Below, in pieces: positions 1 to 5,361 of a DNA stretch of 22,641 bases. The notes beneath the pieces are model-generated. The model was not told where the DNA came from, did not search any database, and was given only the letters and a program-made list of their open reading frames with translations. A program made the translations under genes and the position numbers. Source of the stretch: a virus; IMG/VR virus record IMGVR_UViG_3300030012_003671, positions 1 through 22,641 of that record. One strand, 5' to 3'. Every line of letters starts with the position of its first letter. The stretch's first letter is position 1.

Positions 1-195
1 ATAGATTCCAGGATTATTTCCAACATTATAGTGAAAATGAAATTCACGGAACGGATCTCCATCCGCTGTTGGTAGGATGCGGACCATTTGATCGCCCGCT
101 TTTGGCTTCCACATTGTGGAAGATTTACCGTTTTGTTTTCCGCCATTTTTAGATGCATTAAGTTTGGCGCGCATCGCTTCTAGATTAATAGCCAT
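1..195 (-). CDS. Single-stranded DNA-binding protein, gp32-like (N-terminal part only)
   Basis: This is the first 65 residues of a protein that runs off the low-coordinate edge. It begins MAINLEAMRAKLNASKNG, which resembles the N-terminal basic region of T4 gp32 used for cooperative binding, followed after a Gly/Lys/Asn linker by MWKPKAGDQMVRILPT, matching the conserved start of the gp32 OB-fold core (a W/K-rich strand then V-R-I-L-P). In the T4 family this protein coats single-stranded DNA at replication and recombination forks and represses its own translation. An AGGAG site at 204-208 sits 8 bases before the ATG at 195. A consensus sigma70-type promoter lies at 292-320 and a terminator at 332-360 isolates the gene from the upstream unit, so it appears to be an independently transcribed gene. 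The zinc-binding and acidic C-terminal parts lie outside the window. The identification is by motif recognition, not by alignment. Confidence 0.8.
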   Translation of the reverse strand, partial: MAINLEAMRAKLNASKNGGKQNGKSSTMWKPKAGDQMVRILPTADGDPFREFHFHYNVGNNPGIY

Positions 196-291
196 AGTAT
201 TTTCTCCTAAATAAGTCTATTTTTTTGTGTTTTATCACTAAGGTAAGCAGGGTTTCGACCATACTTCCGATTGTAATTTGATTATATATAT

Positions 292-320
292 ATTATAACA
301 TTTCTAAAAGAGTTTGTCAA
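292..320 (-). promoter_or_regulatory. Sigma70-type promoter of the gp32-like gene
   Basis: On the minus strand a TTGACA box (315-320) is separated by exactly 17 bases from TATAAT (292-297), with TGT directly before the -10 box (extended -10). Transcription would start near 285, giving a leader of roughly 90 bases before the gp32-like ATG at 195. It closely matches the box at 985-1013, including the flanks CTTGACAA and ATGTTATA. It would be read by host RNA polymerase, so early or middle expression is inferred. Confidence 0.75.
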
Positions 321-331
321 GTAAAAATGTT

Positions 332-360
332 AAAAAAGTGGTCTTTTTTTGGGAGACCAC
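332..360 (-). terminator. Rho-independent terminator after the 72-residue gene
   Basis: On the minus strand GTGGTCT (354-360) pairs with AGACCAC (338-344) across a 9-base loop, followed directly by six T residues (332-337). It lies 16 bases past the stop of the 376-594 gene and before the gp32-like promoter. Confidence 0.8.
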
Positions 361-375
361 CAACCCAAGGACCGG

Positions 376-594
376 TCAGCCCTTATTGTTGACAAATGCC
401 AATAAAAGTTCTGCTTGTTCTACAATCTCTTCCATTGTTGGGTAAGAAGGGAACTTAGCATCTTTTGGCTCAATGATGTTGTGCCTAATTGACAATTCAA
501 CCTCTTGAAACTTTGAATGATATCTTGAAACCAAAATACCTTCTGCTTGTCCGAGCAATCCTGCTCTAAGTTCATATCCACTTTTATTACTCAT
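376..594 (-). CDS. Conserved small phage protein, function unknown (72 aa)
   Basis: A soluble 72-residue protein without a recognised catalytic motif. It has an N-terminal segment ELRAGLLGQAEGIL, a middle part with alternating charged residues, and a C-terminal YPTMEEIVEQAELLLAFVNNK helix. This architecture (an R-x-x-L-L-x-x-A-x-x-I-L start and a final P-T-x-E-E-I-x-x-x-A-E-x-L helix) resembles a family of small proteins of unknown function that I recall from T4-like phages of aquatic bacteria; that recollection could not be checked. The ATG at 594 is preceded by an AAGGAG site. The gene has its own strong promoter at 681-709, a CA-rich leader, and a terminator at 332-360, so it appears to be a monocistronic early or middle gene. 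Confidence 0.75.
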   Translation of the reverse strand: MSNKSGYELRAGLLGQAEGILVSRYHSKFQEVELSIRHNIIEPKDAKFPSYPTMEEIVEQAELLLAFVNNKG

Positions 595-680
595 TTTATC
601 TCCTTATAGTGTGAGTGTGTGTGTTGTGACTTTAAGATAGTCACCATCTATAATTAGTTCATTTAGTCTAATATATTCTT

Positions 681-709
681 ATTATAGCACGTTATTTAGT
701 AGTTGTCAA
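681..709 (-). promoter_or_regulatory. Consensus sigma70-type promoter of the 72-residue gene
   Basis: On the minus strand TTGACA (704-709), a 17-base spacer and TATAAT (681-686) match the sigma70 consensus at all twelve positions, with TGC forming an extended -10. The -35 box overlaps the last codons of the small membrane-peptide gene at 696-842. The leader to the ATG at 594 is about 80 bases and contains a run of CA repeats. Confidence 0.8.
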
Positions 710-842
710 TAAATTCATCTACTTTACTAAAAAAACTGGATATTAAAAAAATCCCTGCGATAAAAAATAAAAGATTGAATATTGTGTACTCTTCTTCTTC
801 TTCTTGTTGTTTTGTAATTTCTTTGTTATTAGTGTTTTCCAT
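696..842 (-). CDS. Small one-helix membrane peptide (48 aa)
   Basis: A 48-residue peptide beginning MENTNNKEITKQQ, followed by five consecutive Glu residues, a hydrophobic segment of about 20 residues (FNLLFFIAGIFLISSFF, roughly residues 22-38) and a short charged tail ending DEFIDNY. The reading frame is supported by a full AGGAGG at 848-853, five bases before the ATG at 842. The acidic N-terminal half and single hydrophobic helix suggest a small inner-membrane protein, but no family is recognised. It follows the 25-residue peptide at 881-958 and shares its promoter at 985-1013. Its end overlaps the next promoter. An open frame on the opposite strand over this region lacks such signals and is regarded as spurious. 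Function is unknown. Confidence 0.7.
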   Translation of the reverse strand: MENTNNKEITKQQEEEEEYTIFNLLFFIAGIFLISSFFSKVDEFIDNY

Positions 843-880
843 TTTGTCCTCCTATCTTTTCCACCAATTTGGTAGAGTGT

Positions 881-958
881 TTATAATCTGTCCAGAACCC
901 AATACCAAGCTAATGTAAAAAAAAATACAAACGCTGCGGTTCCAATAATTAATTCCAT
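881..958 (-). CDS. Very small hydrophobic peptide (25 aa)
   Basis: A 25-codon gene starting MELIIGTAAFVFFFTLAWYW and ending VLDRL, almost entirely one transmembrane helix with an Asp-Arg pair at the C terminus. Translation signals are strong: an AGGAGG lies five bases upstream of the ATG at 958, the same arrangement as the neighbouring 48-residue peptide gene. A near-perfect promoter lies at 985-1013, so this is the first gene of a two-gene unit of tiny membrane peptides. No family is recognised. Small phage membrane peptides can affect lysis, superinfection or host membrane enzymes, but nothing here selects among these. Confidence 0.65.
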   Translation of the reverse strand: MELIIGTAAFVFFFTLAWYWVLDRL

Positions 959-984
959 TTTTTCCTCCTCTTGATTATATTAAT

Positions 985-1013
985 AATATAACATCGCTAT
1001 CAGATGTTGTCAA
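985..1013 (-). promoter_or_regulatory. Sigma70-type promoter of the two small membrane-peptide genes
   Basis: On the minus strand TTGACA (1008-1013), 17-base spacer, TATATT (985-990), with TGT before the -10. It overlaps the stop-codon end of the VOC-fold gene (stop at 1010). It is the sister of the 292-320 promoter. Confidence 0.75.
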
Positions 1014-1324
1014 GTAGAATGGCTAACTTTTTTAGGATATTTTATTAATTCATATATGTTTCCGAAAGGATCACGCTTGTAGGCAGAGTGGGTACCATCT
1101 CTGTGTGGCTTTATTTTATCACCCTCTTCAAAGTCATCCACTTCAAATGCAATATGTGGGGGATGCTGGGATTTAATAACAAAGGCAAGCTTTACATTGC
1201 TGAACTCAATGAAGGACCAAGTATCATCCACGTATAACATTTTTGCTCCAAAATTCTGGCAGTACCAAATAGCTGCTTCTCTGGGGTCATCCACCTGTAG
1301 TGCAACATGATCTAAAGTTTTCAT
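1010..1324 (-). CDS. VOC-superfamily (glyoxalase/dioxygenase-fold) protein
   Basis: A 104-residue protein with the paired beta-alpha-beta-beta-beta layout of the vicinal oxygen chelate fold. It opens MKTLDHVALQVDDP and closes DPFGNIYELIKYP, both typical of the family. The four usual metal-ligand positions appear occupied: His6 in the first strand, Glu40 (SFIEF), His57 (PPHIAFEVDD) and Glu92 (YELIKYP). That would allow divalent-metal chemistry, as in glyoxalase I, fosfomycin- or glutathione-type transferases or ring-cleaving dioxygenases, but the substrate cannot be read from sequence. At 104 residues it is a single-domain version that would act as a dimer. The start overlaps AGGTGA from the end of the upstream 55-residue gene, suggesting translational coupling. 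It is a probable host-derived auxiliary gene. Confidence 0.85.
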   Translation of the reverse strand: MKTLDHVALQVDDPREAAIWYCQNFGAKMLYVDDTWSFIEFSNVKLAFVIKSQHPPHIAFEVDDFEEGDKIKPHRDGTHSAYKRDPFGNIYELIKYPKKVSHST

Positions 1325-1327
1325 TTT

Positions 1328-1495
1328 TCACCTGTAATAAATTTCAAAATTTTTGTTTAATATTTGTTTGTTTAATTTAAAATCCATCCCCAGGTCAACG
1401 CAATATGTATGTATATGATCTTTTTCTTCTCGAACAAATACAAATTGCATTCCACACTTTATAAGACCAATTTCATTTTTAGCAACCAAAATCAT
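1328..1495 (-). CDS. Hypothetical protein (55 aa)
   Basis: A 55-residue frame starting at the ATG at 1495, beginning MILVAKNEIGLIKCGMQFVF and ending KNFEIYYR. A GAGGTG site lies four bases before the start, and the stop codon is three bases from the next gene's ATG (1324), whose ribosome-binding site is inside this gene's last codons. The predicted sequence alternates hydrophobic and polar residues as in a small beta-rich domain, with two Cys (14 and 32) and an H-x-H pair (residues 27 and 29). No family is recognised. The good ribosome site and tight spacing to the VOC gene are the reasons to accept it. Confidence 0.6.
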   Translation of the reverse strand: MILVAKNEIGLIKCGMQFVFVREEKDHIHTYCVDLGMDFKLNKQILNKNFEIYYR

Positions 1496-1528
1496 AATCA
1501 CCTCTACAATAATTATGAGTATCTTTAA

Positions 1529-1723
1529 TTAATCACCCGAATCAAGATCTTTCTCTATCTCTGCTATTATTCTTTTCATTTGTAATATTAGCTCAGAGAC
1601 TTCAAAAATCTTTTTCACCGCCTCTTCTTTATAGTCTGGATTATAAATTAAAAAATCCAAAAGCTTCTCTTCGGCGCCCAATAATCTTTTTAATTCTTTT
1701 TTAAGTTTAGTTAATTGATCCAT
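1529..1723 (-). CDS. Small coiled-coil protein (64 aa)
   Basis: A highly charged 64-residue protein (MDQLTKLKKELKRLL..., ending IIAEIEKDLDSGD) that looks helical throughout, with leucine/isoleucine heptads in residues 1-20 and 36-58 and a short break around NPDY. The first 13 bases overlap the end of the tubulin-like gene, and an AGGAAG site lies in that gene's last codons, so the two are probably translated together. No family is recognised. Its position suggests a possible partner or regulator of the tubulin-like protein, which is inference from gene order only. Confidence 0.65.
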   Translation of the reverse strand: MDQLTKLKKELKRLLGAEEKLLDFLIYNPDYKEEAVKKIFEVSELILQMKRIIAEIEKDLDSGD

Positions 1724-2532
1724 TGGACTTCCTGTGTATAGTGCGTATAGTGTTTTACATAGTAATGGTTATCGGGCTCAGAATTACTCCATATGGCGAA
1801 AGACGTTTCTCTGCCTAAGTCTTTGTTTGTGCGAACAACTTGATGACAGTTGGGGACAACTTCTTCATCATTATCTAAATCTTCTTGGTCAATATTGAAA
1901 TAATATTGTGACTCTGTGATATTTTCTAGATTGTAAAATATTTTATCGTCTCCACTAAGTAAGCTCCATCCAATGGTTGATATTCTTGATATTTCCTTGG
2001 GTGTGTGAAACTTTCCAAAATCTTGATCAACATTATCACAATAATTTAAATTTTGAAAGAGTGAATAAATATAATAATTTACTTTTTTATAATATTCTTT
2101 AATTGGGCCTGCACCAGTTAAGTCTAATAAAATCTTATTGGATAGCATTATCATCTCTTTTATCTTGCCCGATCTAGTAAACTCTTGTAGGACACCGAAG
2201 TGGACTCGATGGCGCAATCTCTCATCCTTAGATGCGAATTCAAGGTCTGGTTCAATATATACAACAGTCATTTGGTGGGCCTGTAGTGCCTCTAGAACGC
2301 GTAGAGTTACTCCGGCAACCTTACCGGAGCCACAAACAAATAAGAGGCCTTTATCGTGGGATTTCAAGCCCCTAGATGATATCTTAATTGGGTGTTCATC
2401 ATAGGCCTCAACAGATTCCTTTGAATCTAGACCATCGCCGTCGTCAAAAATTAAGATTTTATAATTTTTTGAATGAGGTCTAAAAAGTTCTGCTATACTC
2501 TTACCTGCCTGTCCAATACCTACTATTAACAT
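1711..2532 (-). CDS. Divergent tubulin/FtsZ-superfamily protein (candidate)
   Basis: A 273-residue protein from the ATG at 2532. It begins MLIVGIGQAGKSIAELF, like the first nucleotide-binding loop of FtsZ (V-G-x-G-x-A-G). Residues 63-77 (LLFVCGSGKVAGVTL) sit where the tubulin signature GGGTGTG would be, but in degenerate form. Residues 89-124 (VVYIEPDLEFASKDERLRHR... then MIMLSNKIL) follow the FtsZ order of a beta strand, P-F-x-F-E-x-x-x-R and a helix, then a strand ending in N-D-K-L. A tyrosine-rich helix (136-154) could be the central H7 helix. The C-terminal part is not recognised and is shorter than usual. The upstream gene stops one base before this ATG and GGTGA precedes the start; an in-frame ATG-less extension upstream would only read into the preceding gene. 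A simple Rossmann-type nucleotide-binding protein is the main alternative. Confidence 0.55.
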   Translation of the reverse strand: MLIVGIGQAGKSIAELFRPHSKNYKILIFDDGDGLDSKESVEAYDEHPIKISSRGLKSHDKGLLFVCGSGKVAGVTLRVLEALQAHQMTVVYIEPDLEFASKDERLRHRVHFGVLQEFTRSGKIKEMIMLSNKILLDLTGAGPIKEYYKKVNYYIYSLFQNLNYCDNVDQDFGKFHTPKEISRISTIGWSLLSGDDKIFYNLENITESQYYFNIDQEDLDNDEEVVPNCHQVVRTNKDLGRETSFAIWSNSEPDNHYYVKHYTHYTQEVQWIN

Positions 2533-2533
2533 T

Positions 2534-2890
2534 TTATTCACCATTAATTCTACAAATTCCCATGACCTCTCGCCACGTTTCACCAGATCTTAGATTTTTT
2601 TCCCAGAGTATTTCCCCTCTATACTTATCATAACATAGTTCTGAATTTTCATGTTCCACCCAACAGGTTTTTCCTTGTTTTTTTATTGTTTTTATGATTG
2701 GATGAATATCCCTGTTAATTTCAAATGAATTATCGTAAACAATAAACTGTATTGTATTATAGCTGTAGTATGTGCGTACAGATTTTGTTTCAAACTCTTG
2801 ATATCTCTCACTCCATTTTTGTTTTTTGACTGTGCAAAACTCAAAAACATCTGCGGCTTGTGCTAATGTTGCTAATAATAGTAATATCAT
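2534..2890 (-). CDS. Secreted small protein with four cysteines, function unknown
   Basis: A 118-residue protein beginning MILLLLATLAQA-ADVFEF, a short signal-peptide-like hydrophobic segment with an A-Q-A cleavage motif after residue 12, although without the usual positively charged start. The mature part has exactly four cysteines (19, 76, 86, 113), which would allow two disulfides in the periplasm, and many aromatic and basic residues. A strong AGGAGG lies five bases before the ATG at 2890. It lies directly after the polymerase gene and its stop codon almost touches the tubulin-like start. No family is recognised. Export in infected cells suggests an action on the envelope, such as superinfection exclusion or lysis control, but that is inference. 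Confidence 0.65.
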   Translation of the reverse strand: MILLLLATLAQAADVFEFCTVKKQKWSERYQEFETKSVRTYYSYNTIQFIVYDNSFEINRDIHPIIKTIKKQGKTCWVEHENSELCYDKYRGEILWEKNLRSGETWREVMGICRINGE

Positions 2891-2906
2891 TTTTCCTCCT
2901 ACTGTA

Positions 2907-4094
2907 TTACCAAGTAAATTTTTTCATTTGTCCCAAGTTTTTTCCAAGGGACACATTAACCTTAAACTTTCCTAACTTTGTATCCTCAAATATTTGCTTC
3001 AATTGAGGGATCAGTCTTTTATCGTCTCTATGTAGATCGATGATAACGCTATCATGCACAACTGCCATAACATGGGATCTTGAGTTGCTAAGGAAACGAG
3101 AAATTTTGTTAAATCTGTCGATGGTGTTGTCCGAGGAAGTCGATTGGAGAAGGTAGTTAAGTGCCTTGGAAGAGGGAGCAGCAATTGTCCGTCCAAATGG
3201 CGTTTGCACTTGTTCTTCAATATAATATCGCTCGAGAATACTTTGTCTATCATAGATTTCGGAATCGATGGTAGTTGATTCGGGATTATAGAGCCAAGCG
3301 AATAGTTTTTGTTTTGCTTTTTCGCGAGACATTTCTTGTTTAAAAACGTTTTTGATGTTCCACTCATGTATATCTTCCTCGGGTTGTTCTATATTTTGTA
3401 GTGCTAGCAGTGTTCTTACTTCCGCAGCATTAAAGTCAAGTTCTAAGAAAACATCATTATGCGGAAGAACATGGCTTTTTAATTCTTTCTTGAGATTCAA
3501 AATTGGAAATGATCCCTTTTTTGTAGTCAAGCGACCAGTCACAGTTCCAAATATATCATAGTCTATATGAATCGGCTTACCTTCAAACTGTTGATATAAA
3601 TGCTTTGCCTTATTGTCTTCGGCTGAAGCTACATATAACGCAAACATGTTTACATTGACTTGATGCTGCGATAATTTTCTAAGGTTGCCGAAAGTTTCCT
3701 TGATGAAAGAATAGTTTTTTGGCTTTTCTATATTTTCAAAGACCCAAGATGTAATTTCATTTTTTGTATCAAAGTAATGTTGCAGGTGCTTTTCTGGAAC
3801 TAACTCATAAAAACAAACATCGTCTAAATTCATGCCCGATGTCCTGAACGATTTAAAATGTGACTTCAATAACCTTTGTGCAGCACTCCACCGAACACTC
3901 AGTTCTGGTGGGCATACTTCATCAATGGCCTTTCCTCCAACCCAAAGCTGGGCATAATCGATATCAATACCATCTAAATGTTTGGACCAAGCCCAAGTCT
4001 TTGTAAGACCAGATGGAATTTTATCATATACAAACTTGTTTGGTAGATAAACACCTACGCAATCTACTTTGCTGTCCATTAATTGAAATATCAT
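2907..4094 (-). CDS. Minimal family A DNA polymerase (Pol I-like polymerase domain)
   Basis: A 395-residue protein containing the family A polymerase motifs in order. Residues 186-189 (TGRL) match the T-G-R-L/F template-contact motif. Motif A is D220-FNAA-E225-VR, keeping the catalytic Asp and the steric-gate Glu that selects deoxynucleotides. Motif B on the O-helix keeps Arg257, Lys261, Phe265 and Tyr269 with the exact R-x3-K-x3-F-x3-Y spacing, although the usual following Gly is Asn. A Q-S-T-S-S-D segment (317-322) matches Q-G-T-A-A-D. Motif C is VH-D348-S, where the usual Glu after Asp is Ser as in T7 RNA polymerase. No 3'-5' or 5'-3' exonuclease domain is present, and the gaps between motifs are shorter than in Pol I. 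T4-like phages replicate with a family B enzyme, so this is probably accessory: repair, gap filling or lesion bypass. A promoter candidate lies at 4247-4275. Confidence 0.85.
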   Translation of the reverse strand: MIFQLMDSKVDCVGVYLPNKFVYDKIPSGLTKTWAWSKHLDGIDIDYAQLWVGGKAIDEVCPPELSVRWSAAQRLLKSHFKSFRTSGMNLDDVCFYELVPEKHLQHYFDTKNEITSWVFENIEKPKNYSFIKETFGNLRKLSQHQVNVNMFALYVASAEDNKAKHLYQQFEGKPIHIDYDIFGTVTGRLTTKKGSFPILNLKKELKSHVLPHNDVFLELDFNAAEVRTLLALQNIEQPEEDIHEWNIKNVFKQEMSREKAKQKLFAWLYNPESTTIDSEIYDRQSILERYYIEEQVQTPFGRTIAAPSSKALNYLLQSTSSDNTIDRFNKISRFLSNSRSHVMAVVHDSVIIDLHRDDKRLIPQLKQIFEDTKLGKFKVNVSLGKNLGQMKKFTW

Positions 4095-4102
4095 ATGTCC
4101 TC

Positions 4103-5356
4103 CTAATATGAGGACGATGTTCCACCAGAACTCGGAGAAGCCCCAACAGTCTCCGATCTAATTTCAGTCGCCCTCTGTTTAATTTTTGCTTTCAGATCAT
4201 GGAATCCATAATTTTTATTCCATACTTGATCTTTAAACTCTTTATTAATATAACCTAAAGCTTTTTGTTTGTCAACTGTTTTTAGTAAATATTTTGCTTT
4301 TCTGCAAATATTTTTTATCCTGCTTTCTTCAAATGGCGAGCCTTCCTCAAAATTACGCAACTTACAATATAATTCTAATTCTTGTGCATCCGTGTACGGT
4401 CTTTTATCTAACCGCACCTGCGATCTTAATATATACCTAGACACAGTTCGTCCACACTTAAATTCTGTTATTCTTGTTTGATAATTCTTTCTTGCAAAGT
4501 TATTATAATATATATTAATATTATTATATAATAATAGATTATCTATAGTATATGTTTTAATAAATCTATTATTGAATATATCAGATAGTGTAAATAAACC
4601 ATATGAATATCTAATACTATCATTTGCTGGTGATTTTAGTTCACAAATAAGTATGTTTGGGTTTTCTTTTGAAATAGCAAAGCCCATATTCATACATAAA
4701 TTTTGAAAATAATCAAAAGAAGGATGGTCAATTATTTTATCAATTTTCATTTGATCTTCGGACATTGAAATCTCAGCGTATGAAAATGCTAAACCAGTAT
4801 CTAAAATATTTGATGCGGTTGATGTATTCCACCTAGTCATCGTTATTGGAGCCTGTTCTCTTTTTTTTAAAATATATTTAAAAAAGTTCTTGACATAGTC
4901 TTCGTATGATGTTATATTATTAATACCAACAATATTTGGTATGTGTGTTTCGTTGTATCTTTGGAGAATACTCCCCAAGTATTCTCCATATTTCAACCTT
5001 GGGTTTACATATGATTCAATCATTTTTAGATTGCCGAAGGCGGATCCTTCAAGAGAAACAAGACCTCTTTGTACGGCAGTCGTCCAATTTAATCTCATAA
5101 GCGCATAGGAATCTGCTACAAAATCGAAAACTCTACCATTTTGAGTTTCCACCAAAAACTGTTCATCGGGAATAACTGAATTATTTTCATGATCAATCAT
5201 TCCATAATGCAATCTCTCTACGAAATGATTGTTCATAACCATTTCTCTCCCAAGACCCAGTCTACTATCAAATGCTTGACTTTCGTATTTGATTCTCATC
5301 ATCATTCTTTCTTTAGCGGACTTTGTTTTGTTGTTTGATTTAAAGTTTCTGGCCAT
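4103..5356 (-). CDS. Hypothetical protein at the end of the tail gene block (417 aa)
   Basis: A 417-residue protein without a recognised domain. It starts MARNFKSNNKTKSAKERMMM, rich in basic residues, has a tyrosine- and asparagine-rich middle (around 270-300, YNNINIYYNNFARKNYQ), and ends in a Ser/Gly-rich tail (GASPSSGGTSSSY). It has no membrane segment or signal peptide. Its start lies five bases after the stop of the 1112-residue tail protein, so it belongs to the tail operon and is probably a virion or assembly protein. An enzyme or a head/DNA-handling protein cannot be excluded, because the gene also borders the non-structural polymerase cassette. Its local composition is more AT-rich around 4490-4600 than its neighbours. 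Confidence 0.7.
   Translation of the reverse strand: MARNFKSNNKTKSAKERMMMRIKYESQAFDSRLGLGREMVMNNHFVERLHYGMIDHENNSVIPDEQFLVETQNGRVFDFVADSYALMRLNWTTAVQRGLVSLEGSAFGNLKMIESYVNPRLKYGEYLGSILQRYNETHIPNIVGINNITSYEDYVKNFFKYILKKREQAPITMTRWNTSTASNILDTGLAFSYAEISMSEDQMKIDKIIDHPSFDYFQNLCMNMGFAISKENPNILICELKSPANDSIRYSYGLFTLSDIFNNRFIKTYTIDNLLLYNNINIYYNNFARKNYQTRITEFKCGRTVSRYILRSQVRLDKRPYTDAQELELYCKLRNFEEGSPFEESRIKNICRKAKYLLKTVDKQKALGYINKEFKDQVWNKNYGFHDLKAKIKQRATEIRSETVGASPSSGGTSSSY
4247..4275 (-). promoter_or_regulatory. Candidate internal promoter for the polymerase/tubulin cassette
   Basis: On the minus strand TTGACA (4270-4275), a 17-base spacer and TATATT (4247-4252), inside the 3' part of the 417-residue gene. 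It has the same geometry as the three promoters in the first kilobase but lacks the TGN extension. It would give a transcript starting about 145 bases before the polymerase ATG at 4094 and would separate the non-structural cassette from late tail transcription. Confidence 0.45.
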
Positions 5357-5361
5357 GATTA

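Noticed and set aside
790-804. CTT repeat of five units
   Set aside because: It is the five Glu codons of the 48-residue peptide, read on the minus strand; it is not a separate repeat element.
862-876. Short palindrome CTACCAAATTGGTGG between the two small peptides
   Set aside because: The stem is only four to six pairs with wobble and no T-run follows, so it is not a terminator.
703-918. A plus-strand 71-residue open frame
   Set aside because: It runs opposite to two tiny minus-strand genes that have perfect AGGAGG sites, and its own start has no ribosome site.
1500-1535. TTGATT/GATACT as a promoter for the 55-residue gene
   Set aside because: The -10 match is poor and the spacer is 16, so it is much weaker than the four accepted promoters.
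2533-2583. A 17-residue N-terminal extension of the tubulin-like protein
   Set aside because: It lies inside the preceding gene's end; the ATG at 2532, one base after that stop and preceded by GGTGA, gives the expected VGIGQAG start.
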